Source of the DNA: Physcomitrium patens
Lineage: Eukaryota; Streptophyta; Bryopsida; Funariales; Funariaceae
Assembly: GCF_000002425.4 (NCBI RefSeq)
Contig: NC_037266.1
Span: forward strand, 4,039,350-4,103,349
Reading direction: 5' to 3'
DNA length: 64,000 nucleotides
Shown here: piece after piece, positions 24,105-36,300 of the stretch
How positions within the stretch are numbered: the stretch's first letter is position 1
Layout: each line of letters opens with the position of its first letter
The notes under the pieces: generated by a model
Seen by the model: the letters and a program-made list of their open reading frames with translations, nothing else
Databases searched by the model: none
What the model was told of the DNA's origin: nothing
Made by a program: the position numbers and the translations under genes

Positions 24105-24900
24105 AGCTTAGTATGTTAGAGAAGTTTGATGGAACAAGATCAAAATTTCAAAGATTTTTGCAACAAGTCAAGCTCTATCTAAGATTGCATTCCTTCCAAT
24201 ATCTCAATGGATTTACTTAAGTTGGATTTATAGGTATACTTTTATCAAAAAGTGCTCTCTCTTAGTTTGCAACTTTAATGAAAAAAGATTTGTAACTTTT
24301 TTATGATTTGAATTCATTTCTAGAAGTGTTTATAGCCACATTCAAAGAAAATGATCAAGAAAGCGTAACAAAGACCAAGTTCTTATCTTTATGATAAGAA
24401 TTATGATCAACTACCATATATGCTACTGAATTTCAAAATCTAGCTTACGACCTTGACTGAAATGATAAAATCCTTATTAATCAAGTTTGATATGGATTAA
24501 AGAATAATATCAAAGATTTATTACTTACAGTACCAAAGGCAAAATCTTTGGAACAATTTATCACTCAAGCCATAATATGTGACAAATGATTATTTGGAAG
24601 TCATCAAGAATAAAGATTTGGCTAAAGAGGAACAAATCTAATAATGACAATAGTTCTCAAGTTTTTAGAAACTTATTCATTGATGGTAGAATTAATAAAA
24701 ATTTATTCAGTACATTTTAAATCCCTCATAGAGTAGGAAAAGACTTAATGATGTGAAGAAGATTCATACTTTTATTATAGAAAATCTAAACTTAGTGCTC
24801 AATATTATCCAAAGAAACAATGCAATCAAAAAATGAGAAGTATGGTTGCCAAAGAGGATGAGGTGACAAAAAATAAGTTTCTTCAGCTACAATACGAATC
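24105..24900 (+). pseudogene. gag remnant downstream of the outer element
   Basis: Reads SMLEKFDGTRSKFQRFLQQV and KLYLRLHSFQYLNGFT, then IATFKENDQESVTKTKF and ATEFQNLAYDLDWNDK with stops between, and a zinc-knuckle-like stretch near 24770-24830. It is a Gypsy gag capsid region. Being directly downstream of the D LTR, it may be the continuation of the gag broken at 11441. Confidence 0.62.
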
Positions 24901-25880
24901 ATTGTTGTACTATAACACAACTAATATGTTAAAGGAGTGAAGAATCTATTATATTAAAGAAGATACTACTTCAAATATTGTAGCAAATTATCTTAGTAGA
25001 TAGACAATAATAGAATTAAAGATTTAAATCCTATCTTTTGATAAAGTAGGCTTCTATTTATTTTAAAAGACCACAAATAAGATAAAATAAGATAGATTAG
25101 AAAAATAAAGAATATGAATATATATAAGAATAAATTAAAAATTGATTGGAACAAAAATTAACTCAAAAGGATAAAATTTAATATCTAAAGAAGACTGGTT
25201 ATCAACTTGGATCGAAATCAGATCCTAAGGCACAAAATTGAGTACCTATAGTAATTTGGAGACAATATGGTAAATTAGAAAGTAGAGTTTAAAAGCAAAC
25301 TTGGTAAGGTTTCTTGTAGCATTAATTTTGAGAGAATTAAATGTATAATGTATTTGCAAGAACTTTACAAAGTTATAGTTGTTTTGGGTGACTCTAGAAT
25401 TTGTGAAATAAAAAGAGTATAAAGTTTTGGAGAAATTTGTGAATTTGGTAGTAGATCTATGGTTTAAAATTGGATGTCTTGTGAGAATATTTATCTAGAG
25501 TGTATGTTGTAAGTTTGAGCTTGATCGAATAATTGAACTAAAGGCTATCAAATTTCAAGTAGGTTGAGGTCTCAAAAATTTGACTTTGAAAGATAGTTAG
25601 AGTTTCTAAGATTTTTAACAATCTATTAGTTGAATTGGGATAAAATTTATATTTGAAGGTAATAGACTTTATTTTCTATAAACATTTGAAATTTGAGAAT
25701 AATTAATTAGTTCAATAAGAAAATATTAGTACTTAAAGTTCAACATTTAGATTGGAACAAGAGGTAGGCCAACACCTAAACAAAATTTAGAATTTTTCTT
25801 TTATTTAGTAAGTGTGATTATCTTCAAATTTTGTATGCTTATTTCGAACTTAGTTGTTCAAATTTTGTATGCTTATTTTT
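24901..25880. other. A+T-rich repeat-derived DNA, unclassified
   Basis: No readable protein domain. A direct duplication of about 30 bases is visible at 25829-25858 and 25858-25888 (TTCAAATTTTGTATGCTTATTT repeated). Probably old retrotransposon sequence. Confidence 0.45.
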
Positions 25881-26918
25881 GAACTTAGTTGTTCTAATGA
25901 TATTAAATACTACAAAACTATTATGACCATTGATTATTACTTCTATAGGAAGGGTTTCATGAGTAATATCTCCAAAAGACAATGGAAGACCATCTATGAC
26001 TTCTACATGAACAGGTTTAGTTTTCTTTACTAAAGATATTGTATGTCTTTTAGTAAATTCTTCATTTAAAAAACACGCTTAGGCTCTCGAATCTAATAAG
26101 GCAGAGACTTTGTAATATTTAGGTCCTAAAATAATATTTAATGTAAAACAAGGAGAGGGCTTTGAAGAGAGAATAGGACCTTTACTAGATGTTGTGCAAG
26201 GTTCCAGCCGCACAATCTCTATTATAGCTGGACAAACTCGTTTTCTGACATATTGTCTTCTTTCACAGCCATACTCCTTATTTTGTGATTGCGTCGTTTT
26301 TTTGGACATTGTTGAGTAGTGTGCTTTGATTCTCCACTATATAAACATAATCCTTCTTGATGGTGACGAGTCTTTTCTTGCTCAGTAAGAAGTTTGAAAC
26401 GTACTGCATCAATTTGCATATCCTCTTTTTCCGAATGTATGTGTTCAAGAGATGTTGGTGTTGCCATTGAATTATAGTAATGTTGAGGTTCTCTTGTACA
26501 GTTCTCAATTTGGAATTCAAAAAGGTGATTATCGCACTTCACAACAAAGTCAATTGCTTGACTCAATGTTTGAGGATCAGGTAAGTTGAGCATTAATTTT
26601 TTTTACCTCATATTAAAATCCGTAGAAAAATTGGCTAATAAGTGTAGCATCATCTCACTTGATATTAGTTGCAAGTTGTCAAAATTGTGAAGCATATAAC
26701 GTTACTAATCCATTGTCTTGTCGTAAAATATGGATCTTATTAGTTGCAACACGAATTGCATCATGTTCTCCATATATGGATCAAAACTCCGCCAGAAAAG
26801 CCTCTAGATTATCAAATATTGGATCTCGTCTTTCAAGAAAAGATGAAAACCATGATAGTGCTGAACCTGAAAGAAGCGTACCAATGCATCTAACTTGTGA
26901 TCCTGGAGTTGGATAGCT

Positions 26919-27197
26919 TTAGGATTGAAGTTCAATCACAAGTTGCACTTGATTGATAAATCCTCGAAACTTGGATCTGGTGCCATCAAACTTCTCGGGT
27001 AGGACAATTCTTAGTTCTCTAACACTGGAAGGGTGTTCCACCATAGGAGAAAGGACATGGTTTGGTGCAGATGTTGAAGCAGCTCCAACCATTTCAATAT
27101 CTTCACTTCCTTCTAATCTTGTTGCTCCTTGTGGTGGTAAATTGAGTTGATGCATCGCAAGCATTAACTCCCTCAATTGCTCTTGCATTTGTGCCAT
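26919..27197 (-). pseudogene. gag N-terminus of the antisense family 1 copy
   Basis: A 92-codon frame starting MAQMQEQLRELMLAMHQLNL, with the capsid motif EKFDGTRSKFRGFINQVQLV. It matches the split gag of the outer element (12196-12333 plus 18556 onward) and serves as an intact reference for that insertion site. It ends at a stop soon after LVIELQS. Confidence 0.75.
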
Positions 27198-27499
27198 TGC
27201 ATTCTTCAGTTCAATAAGTTCTACTATGATAACACTTAAAAAAGAGAAGATATCTAATATTGCTCAAGACAAATAGAAGAGAGGACTTGAAGACAAAGAA
27301 AATTCTAAGGACAATATCAGTTTAGAAGAGGGTAATCCGCAACTTCTAATATGCTTATATCTTATCAAGAAAAAGGGGTAATCCAGTCTTAATCAAGATT
27401 AGACAAAGCTGTGATATTGAAGGTATACTCTTGTCAATCTGTCGAGGACAAGAACTCGATGAAAAAGTAATTCAGACAAGTGAGCCTTCACTCAAAGAA

Positions 27500-27985
27500 A
27501 TGTAACAAAATATAAATAAACAAGTATGTATATTGAAAGAGAAACTGGAATGGCTATTGCCAAAAGACAAAGAAATTAGAGACCCTTGAAACTAGACTGG
27601 AAGTAAGAAAGGAGTTGACAAGAGTGAAGAAGACTTCACTCTTGTCTCTATATATACTATCTAACTAGGGACTATGTGGCGATGTTCTATAGGACCTCCA
27701 ATATGTGTTGACTTTGTAGGATAGATGCCTTGACTTACAAGGCAAGTTTATCTATGCATGGGCCACATAGTTAGCATGATCTTCAAGCTAACAACATGTG
27801 TGGCACATGGCTAACTTGTTGACCACGTTTTTAATCCAAAAAGTCAATTAAAGATACCTATGAAGTCAAAGCAGTGTCTATGAAGCTTCTAGAAAGCTTC
27901 CATATTAAATACTATAGAATTAAGTTACTTTTACCTATTTGTATATGTAATTACTAGCTTACATGAATATGTCTGTGATAATTAC
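27500..27985 (-). repeat. family 1 LTR, antisense (copy E)
   Basis: On the minus strand it begins near the TATCACAGACATATTCATG segment, then has GGAAGCTTTCTAGAAGCTTC, TTGTAAGTCAAGGCATC, a TAGTATATATAGAGACAAG box near 27650, and GCAATAGCCATTCCAGTTTC near its end. It retains CpG and C-rich words that are T or A in the other copies. Confidence 0.72.
27882..27899 (-). promoter_or_regulatory. heat-shock-element-like motif in the family 1 LTR
   Basis: GAAGCTTCTAGAAAGCTTC contains GAA-gc-TTC-ta-GAA with perfect spacing. The same site in copies C and D reads GAAGCTTTTTAGAAGC, as expected after C-to-T loss. It lies upstream of the LTR TATA box. Function is inferred from the motif alone. Confidence 0.45.
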
Positions 27986-28033
27986 TCAATCAAGTCTTGA
28001 GATAAGAAAGACCAAGTTTATATAAATATATAA

Positions 28034-28069
<36 letters not shown>

Positions 28070-28690
28070 CACTTTAAGGAATAATTATACAAAATATATT
28101 AGTCCTAAGTTTCCAAAAATATCCAAAATTTTATTAAAAACTCTAAATCCTTATACATCCTTATGGAGTATTATTTCCAAACTTCAACAACTCATATCTC
28201 CCAATTAGACCATTCAATCATACTCAAATTTTACATGAAGTACTGATATACTTTTAAAAATTATCATAGCAAATTTCAATTGCAAATTTATCATGAATCT
28301 TAAGATATTGCCAAAACCCTACCAGTAGCTCTAAATCCAAGTTTTTATATACTTGCATGCAATTTTCTTCATATCTCACAATCTAAGTATTTAAATACCA
28401 CAAAATTTTTATATATAGCTTTTTAATATAATAATCTACCATCTTCAAAAGGTTTGAGCTAAAACTTCATCTAAAAACTCAAGCTATGGTTCTAACCATT
28501 ACTATGAAAAAATCACTTACTTACTGCCTTTGATTTAGATGCACTGACTTCAATTCTCTACAACTTCTAAATCCAAATCCTAAATTCATCAAATAGTATA
28601 TAAAAAGTGTAGGCGAGATACCAATTATACATCAAGACTTACAAGCATGATATATATTTTAATTAATTTTTTACATACTATAAGCAACTG
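27986..28690. other. A+T-rich repeat-derived DNA, unclassified
   Basis: Low-complexity sequence with a long TA/TATAAA run (about 28023-28068) followed by C/T-biased sequence without a readable domain. Possibly another old repeat, since C/T bias persists over several hundred bases. Confidence 0.4.
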
Positions 28691-31080
28691 TAGTATGACA
28701 ATAAATGTGTGTGGAACTATCAAGGATTCAATAAGATTACTATTAAGAATAGGTATTTTCTACCTTTGATTTCAAGACTTTTTGATCAACTAAATTGATC
28801 AAATGTCTATATAAAAATAGATCTACAATGAGTATATAATGTGATATGTATTAAAGAAGGAGGTGAATGGAGAATTGCATTTTGAATCAAGTATGGGTAT
28901 TTTGAATATAATGTCATGCCTTTTAAATTTACAAATGTACCAATTATTTTTTAATATCTAATAAATGATGTCTTTTTTGAGTTGCTTGATAATTTTGTTG
29001 TCTATTATTTCAACAACATCTTAATCTACTAAAAATATAAAATAATATGAAGTTCATTTTTGTTGAGTATTACAAAAACTTAGAAATGCAGGATTATATA
29101 TAAAGTTAAAAAAAATACATATTCTATACTACTCAAGTTGACTTCCTAAAATACATCATTTTTAATGAAAGGCTAATAATGGATCCAAAGAAGGTCCAAA
29201 CTATCATGAATTGGAAGATTTGAAGAATAATATGAGATGTAAAATATTTTTTGGACTTTGTTAATTACTATTGTATCTTTATTAAGAATTTTTTACAAAT
29301 TGTAGTGCCACTTACATATTTGACTTGTGAAAACAAACTTAAGTGGAATAATAAAGCCAAAGCATCATTTGATGCTTTAAAAATGGATTTACTTTTGCAC
29401 CAATTTTATATCGTGTTGATTTTTTCAAGGAATTTTTAATGGAAACAAATGCATCAGACTTTTCTTTAAGTGTAGTATTATTACAAATGGAAGCAAATGA
29501 CAAATTCTATTATATAGCTTTCCATTCTAAAAAAATTTTAGCAATGAAGATTAATTATGAAATCCATGATAAAGAGCTCTTTGGAATCATGGATTCATTT
29601 TAGAATGGCTTCATTATTTAGAAGGCACTTCAAGTCTTGTCATTATATATACAGATGACATAAACCTCAAGTATTTCATGTTGGCACATCCTTTAAATTA
29701 TTGCTAAGCTCATTGGAGAATGTCTTTATCAAGATTTGATTTTAAGATCACTTATTGACTTGAAAAAGAACAAGGTTTATTGGACATCATTTTTAGATGT
29801 TCTTATCTTGCACCAAAAGAAAGAGATGTATCTTTTGATTAAGAAAGAACAATTCTTTTGAAGTTAAAACATTTTTAGTTTTGAGCAACAAAATCAACAT
29901 TGATTATTGATTCAATATTTGTCAAGAAAATTCAATTAAGTATGTCTTTTGATCCTCTTATGCATAATATCAAGAATAATTCTTTTAAGTCTCATAATAC
30001 TTTTAAATTTGAATTTAAAAATAATCTAATCTATTTTAAGAAATAATTATATATTATTAAAAGTGAGACGTGATTACATAGTCTTTAAATTCATCATGAC
30101 TTTCTAATAGTTGGACATTTTGGATACAACAAGATTTTGGAGCTAAAATCAAGAGAATTTTTGGTGGCATCAAATATAGAAGGCAGTTAAAGACTTTGTA
30201 CAATCATGTGATATTTTTTCAAGATCCAAAACTCCTCGCCATTGACCTTATGGACTTTTTCAACCATTATTGATTTCAAAGCAACTATGGTCTTTTGTTT
30301 CTATGGATTATATAATAGATCTTTCAGTCTTAGGTTTGTATGATTTTGTATGTGTAGTAGTAGATCATCTTACTAAGATGACATATTTTGTACTATGTGT
30401 AAAATCTATCAAAGATGAAGAAATGGCTAAGCTTTTTTTTAACAACATCTATCGCTATCATGGATGGCCTATAGATATTATATCACATAAGAAGATTCAA
30501 TTTATATCAAGATTTTAGAAAATTTGCCAAATCTTCTACGATATTGTTGGAGTTACATGCAACAATTAAGATACAGTTAAATGGAGTTCAAGAACAATAA
30601 AAAATTAATGCAAATACCTATTGCAAGAAACAACCACAATTCAATATAGGTGATGAAGTATGATTACTTTGTTGTAATATCAAGACTACTTCTCTTTGTG
30701 ATAAGTTGAACTGTTATAGATTTGAGTCTTTTCCTATTAGTGAACAAGTCAATCATATTTTTCATCGATTATATCTACCAAAGCTTATAAAGATCCACCT
30801 TATATTTTGCATGTCTCTTCTTGAGCCATATAAGACAGTGAATATCTCAAGAAGAAGAAAAATACCACCTCTTTTTATAGAAGTAAATAATAATCAAGAA
30901 TTTAAGATAGAAGAAGTCTTAGATTCAAGGCTACACCAAAATAGGTTGGAATATATTTTTCATTGATATAAATATGATATTAATGAACATGCATAGGAGC
31001 TAGCAAAAAATCTTACAAATATAATAAAGACAATTGAAGCTTTTCATTGACAACATCTATCAAAATCAAGATAAAAAATA
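28690..31080 (+). mobile_element. chromovirus fragment: reverse transcriptase to chromodomain, with internal deletion (family 1)
   Basis: Reverse transcriptase remnants run from 28730 to 29200 with many stops (KEGGEWRIAF, YGYFEYNVMPF). RNase H starts at 29251 (MDFVNYYCIFIKNF, FFKEFLMETNASDF after a shift). Integrase core lies at 30270-30518 (SMDYIIDLS, EMAKLFFNNIYRYHG). At about 30515 the sequence jumps to a segment matching 22350 in the outer element, so roughly 300 bases are deleted. A chromodomain is readable at 30880-31010 (NNQEFKIEEVLDSRLHQNRL). No gag was found. Confidence 0.75.
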
Positions 31081-31376
31081 GTAAATCTTTGCTATAAAAG
31101 AAAGAAGGTCAAAGAAAGATAACACTCTATCTTTTATCCTTCTTTGTAGCTTTTGTGTATTTATAACACTAAAGAGATGGATAAGGAACAATGAGCAAAT
31201 TCAACTCAAGAGCTTTTATTTACGGACTTACCAAACAAGACATTGTGATTGTCACAACTTTCAAGACAATGAAATTGACATGAAGATCCTCAAGAACAAC
31301 ATGTCCATCCTCAAATAGATTGTGAGATACAATACATTTTGTATCACAACCTTACATGAGACTCTCGATGTCATTT

Positions 31377-31468
31377 TAGTTTAATATTATATCATCTTTG
31401 AGTGACTTTTTAGTTATTTTCAAAGATACAAGAGTGTATTGAGGATTTTTTTCCTTCAAGATTCAAGT

Positions 31469-31512
<44 letters not shown>

Positions 31513-32010
31513 CTTATATTTAAAAGAATTAAGTAGAAATAAATAGAAGTAAATAAATTTAGTAATATCTTATGGATAAGCTTTTTAGAAGTTTTTTAAA
31601 AGCTTTATAGATAAAAAAATTTGATTTTATATGTATTTATAAATAATTAATAGGTTAAAAAATTAGTTGAAAAGTTGATCATGTATCACACATGTTAGTG
31701 ACTTATGATACAAGTTGGCCATGTGGCATATATACAAGAAACTTATCTTACAAGTTAAATATGTATTTTGCAAGATAAGTACATGTTGGAGGTCTTATAA
31801 AACATTGCTATATAACTCTTAAATAGATATTATATACAGAAGCAAAAAATAAGGCCTTTTTATTTTAATAAATTCCTTTCTTATTTTTAATCTTATCTCA
31901 AGAGTCTCAAATCACAATAGCCATTTTGATTTGAATGTTATATTATCTTTAAGTGATTATCTATTCTTTTTTAGTGACTCTTTGTTTCTTTGTAATTCAT
32001 GTCATTGAAA
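31377..32010 (+). repeat. family 1 LTR copy (copy F) with a long TA microsatellite
   Basis: From about 31560 it matches copies B-D: AAGCTTTTTAGAAG, AATTAATAGGTTAAAAAATT, a TATTATATACAGAAGC box near 31830 and CAATAGCCATTTTGATTTGAA. A (TA)n run of about 39 bases (31471-31509) lies near the LTR start. Just before it, 31377-31470 resembles the end of LTR copy B plus its leader (TGAGTGACTTTTTAGTT, AGATTCAAGTCCT), so the boundary is a mosaic. Confidence 0.6.
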
Positions 32011-33378
32011 AAACTTGAATTGATTCTAAAATTAATAATAATTATTATAGTAATATTTTTTTCATATTTTTTTTAAAAAATCACCTCATTATTTATATTT
32101 TATTTGACATATATCTTTTTTTAACTATTAATATTTCAATAATATTTTATTACATTAGAATCATGATAAGACATAAATATGATAAGAAAATTTCAATAAT
32201 TATGTAAGAAATTTGATAAAATTTTAAAAAAAATACAAGGTTTCGTTTTTCATATAATTTTTTTTTAAGGGTAATTGCACAATTAATATTTTGTGTTCCA
32301 TACATGACACAAAAGTTTGTGGTTAAAATAATACTACTATTTGCAAAAATTCTAAAGAATTATATCATAGATGAAAAAAAATTAAATATATTTTTTCTAT
32401 TTTAATAATTTACATGTGATAACATTTAACTTAACAAATGTGTAATATAACTTAAGTTTGCAATGATCACTAATGAATGAACAGGAGCTGTTCACAACCG
32501 AAGGAAAAAAAGAAGAATGAATAACACATCCATTCAAGCACATCCAAACCCTTCATCCGTTCTTCATTTGGGAACCCAAGTCGGGAACGTGGAAGGCAAG
32601 TAGCGCGTGGTAACCGAGGCTGTGAGACGTACTCTTAAAGCTCCACAAGACACGGTCTCCTACACCCGCGTCCAAACGGACCCTTGACCCGTCGCTAAAT
32701 AGAAAGCATTCGAAATCCCCCCTATACCCGCAGATTCGCGCATGGGTACCGGTCTCATTCAAACCCCGCCCCACCACCACCCAACGTTTCTTCTCCCCCC
32801 AATGGTCGCCCACTCACTCCCTCGGACGGTACTGGCCGACCCCTGGACACTGCCTGCATCCTCCAGCGGCCCTGCCAAGGCTTGGATGCCTGAATGTCTG
32901 CTTTCAACCATGAAACATTGCCTCGAAGGAATCGGTTCCTCATGGAGATGGGGAATTGTAGACGGCTTCAATTGCGGGAAAACGCTTCCCGACAATTCAT
33001 GGAGTCCGTGCGGAACTGGGTTAAATTGAGCTGAACTCCGTGCGTGTCTTCTGCAGCGTCTGGAAGTCTTTCACTGAGACGGCTTTTTGGTTGTTTGGTT
33101 TTTTCTCTTATATCTTCAGAGGTTATTCGAGGATGTGTACTTGCAGGTGCGGTCGGTGTGGGTGTTCATGTGCCAAACAGCGAAGTTGAAAGATGGCAGT
33201 CCTTTCAGGTCGAATGATCGGGTGGATAGTGCTCTGGTAGTGTTTGGGTTATGGTTACAATGGTTGTGGAGGTTATTCATGTAGGTTGGTTGATTGGACG
33301 GTGGTGTTGATGAGGGTGGTGAAGCACGCAAGAGATTATTGTCCTTGCTAATAAGCCGACCAGGCTGTGGAAGAGAAA
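32011..33378. other. boundary of the repeat cluster and LIG4 5' flank
   Basis: A+T-rich repeat-like DNA ends sharply near 32480. From there to the LIG4 start codon the sequence is GC-richer, with pyrimidine-rich stretches (32760-32830) that suit a promoter and 5'UTR. Frames at 32553-33029 overlap on both strands and show no family motif. An in-frame stop (TAA 33352-33354) precedes the chosen LIG4 ATG. Confidence 0.55.
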
Positions 33379-36300
33379 ATGAAGAGGATGGAGGAAACTG
33401 TGGAGTTCGGAGTATTGTGTAGCATGTTTGAGGCCATCGTTAGGTGTAAGAAGGGAGCTCTGAAGCGGAAACATGTGCGGACGTTTTTGGAGCATGTTTA
33501 CAATGGCCAAGAGCATTTTAGCGCTATGCGTTTGATTCTTCCCGACTTGGATAAAGAGCGTGCCAACTATGGACTCCGCGAGGCTGTGTTGGCCAAATTC
33601 TTAGCCGATGCTCTGGGGCTGTCTAAAGAATCTGAGGACGCTAAGAAACTTATCAATTGGCGTAAAGGAGGCCAAAGAGCCGGCAGCAATGCCGGCAATT
33701 TCTCTATGGTTGCGTCTGAGGTGGTTTCTTTTTTCCTGTTATGCCTTTTGACAACTGAGTACTCTTGGGCGCCACTATTGAACCCCATTTCACAGTCCCC
33801 GATTCGTCTAATTGAACGTTGGCGTCTAGGACAGCAGTGGCATTCATGGCCGTTAAACTTAATATAGCAATCGTACGTCATGGCCGAAATACGTAGTCCT
33901 TCGTCCACATGACATGATTTAGGCTCTGAGGATGAAGCCAACTCCCAAGCCATGCAAGTCAAACAGATGCTTTTACCTCATTCCAATTTGAAGTCACTCT
34001 ATGAATATGAATCGATTAGCCTCGACCCACTTTCTGTGATCGAAAATTTAGGTGCTTCTCAGTACACAGAAGTGCACACTGATTGGCTTGATGGCTTCTT
34101 CTAAGCTATGGTGGTCGTATTGCTGGACTGCAGGTGCTCTGCAGGAGGCAGAAAACAGCACCTGGTGGTCTAATGATTAAAGAGGTCAATGATCTTCTCG
34201 ATCGCTTAGCGGCAGCACAAGACAAGTACGTGTGGTCGTAGTCGGCCCCAAAAATCCTGGATTTTTTGTGATTAGTTTTGTGGTAGACAGAGTTGGAGGC
34301 ATCCTACATGGGTAACAGAGCTTATTATAATCGATTGTTTTAAACCACGACTAAAATTTCGAACGTGCTACACAGGGAAGAGAAAACAGCTGTGCTAGCT
34401 GAGCTCATCAACAAGACAAATGCTCAGGAAATGAGGTGGATTATTATGATTATTCTGAAAGGTGAGGAGAATAATGCAACACTAAATCTTCATCTCTTCA
34501 TTTCTTGGCGCTCTTTCATCAGTCTTCGAATCTACGTACACCGCGCTGTTCCTTGCTCACTGAAATGATTTCTATTGCCTTGTTTCTACCTTGGTAAGGA
34601 TCCGAACGTCAGGCACTTCTAATGCCCAGGTTTCTAATGAAATGTCATGCGTTTGAACTTACTGCACTTAGCAACTAACAACTCACATGATCAATCGTAC
34701 TAGATTTGAAACTCGGGATTAGTGAGAAGACAGTTTTCAGCGAGTTTCATCCCGACGCGGAAGATTATTTCAATGTCACATGCGATCTGAAGTTGGTTTG
34801 TGAAAAGCTTCGTGATCGCAGCATACGTTACAAGCGCCAGGTGTTAACCAAACTGAACTTGCTAAAACTCTTATTAGGGACGCTGAATCGCGTTCAATCT
34901 TGGAAGAATCTGGACAGATTTGATGTGAAGAAGCTATTTAGGATCATTCACAGTAGTCTCCACTTCCATCCTTTGAGAAGATATTCTCTGACGTCCCAAA
35001 TTTGCAACTTGCCACTCATAGCATGCATGTATTTTCATTTATTGCCAGGATATCGAAGTGGGGAAGGCAGTGCGACCACAATTAGCCGCAAGGGCTGCCA
35101 ATGTCGAAGATGCCTGGAAGAAGGTTGATCTCAGAGAATCGTCGCACATACTTACGACACCTTGTCAAGTACTTCAATGACTTTGCATTGGTGTTTAATT
35201 GAGATTGTCTAGCAGCAAAGTAAGCCTCGCATGTTCCTGGTTGAAATACAGATGCGAGGCAAAGACGTTGTGGTAGAATGCAAGTTTGATGGAGACCGTA
35301 TTCAAGTGCACAAAAATGGAAATAATCTGAACTTCTGGTCAAGGTAACTAACTGCATCTGCAGAACTGATTTCAACACTTTGGTATGATCATGCATAGAC
35401 CATGAAGCCCTCTCATGCGCACCTTCTGAGCATTGACCAACTCTTGGGTACAGGACGTTTAATGACCATCCAGAGTTCAAGGAGGCTATTGGTGACGTAT
35501 TGTGTCAACGTATCATTCCCGAGAAGTAAGCGAGCATTTTAATGGATTTTTACTTGAAGATGATTGTGAAGAGATAAAATTTCTCTTTTTGAGTCGAGCT
35601 GCTACCCTCAGTTGCCTCTAGCATTTGAAGCTCACAACATGGTTTCCTTGATATTGTGGGTGTAACGTACATTGATTATAATACAATTGTGTATAGGTGT
35701 ATACTTGACGGAGAGATGTTGGTTTGGGATCGAGTGTCGCAAAGATTTGCTGAGTTTGGCTCTAATCGTGGAGTTGGTAAGGATTTTTTGTTTTCGTTTT
35801 TCTTATTGCTACTGGAATGTATTTGTGGAACGAATTTGCCTGTCAGAGAATACGGGTGCTTTAAAACTGTATCTATGACTTCTGCGCATGGAACATCTGT
35901 GAATCCATGGTGGCATTTGGATTTTTGGTTTTGTCCTGAAATGCTAGGTCACAGTCTTGCAAATGTTCTTATATCTGAGATTTTCTATAAATTTTCTTGT
36001 ACAGCAAAGGCTGCTAAGGATGGCTTGGATTCTGATCTTCAGGTACTACAATGCTGCTCTTACTGACTCTAGCACTGGGCACTGCCTCGCTCTGGAGTCT
36101 GATTTCGTGCCAACATAGCACCTACTCCGTAGTTGTTTGTTGGGGCCCTGCGTAGATTTGAGAGGGACGTGCTTTATCGTGTCTTCCCTGTAATTTTCAC
36201 ACGGCGTGAATGTTTGTACCTCATCATTGACTGTTACCTGTCTAATAGGCATTGGGATGCTACTGTTGTTTGTCGGTGAAGTCAAATTTAAGGCATTCCC

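Larger units (their letters stand above)
25890..27985 (-). mobile_element. antisense family 1 chromovirus fragment: LTR, gag and protease start
   Basis: Read on the minus strand: 5' LTR (27985 to about 27500), a leader, gag from ATG 27197 (MAQMQEQLRELMLAMHQLNL, then IVLPEKFDGTRSKFRGFINQ and VQLVIEL), gag continuing through 26593-26222 (MLNLPDPQTLSQAIDFVVK), a zinc knuckle near 26350-26290 (LCLYSGESKHTTQQC, with the second Cys now Ser), and a protease start at 26230-25900 with ALLDSRA and HVEVIDGLPLSF. It stops there; reverse transcriptase and integrase are missing. Frames are longer than in the plus-strand copies, so this is the least decayed family 1 copy here. Confidence 0.78.

Noticed and set aside
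32553-33029. Overlapping frames on both strands before LIG4
   Set aside because: GC-rich 5' flank of LIG4; the frames overlap each other, have no conserved residues and lie before an in-frame stop.
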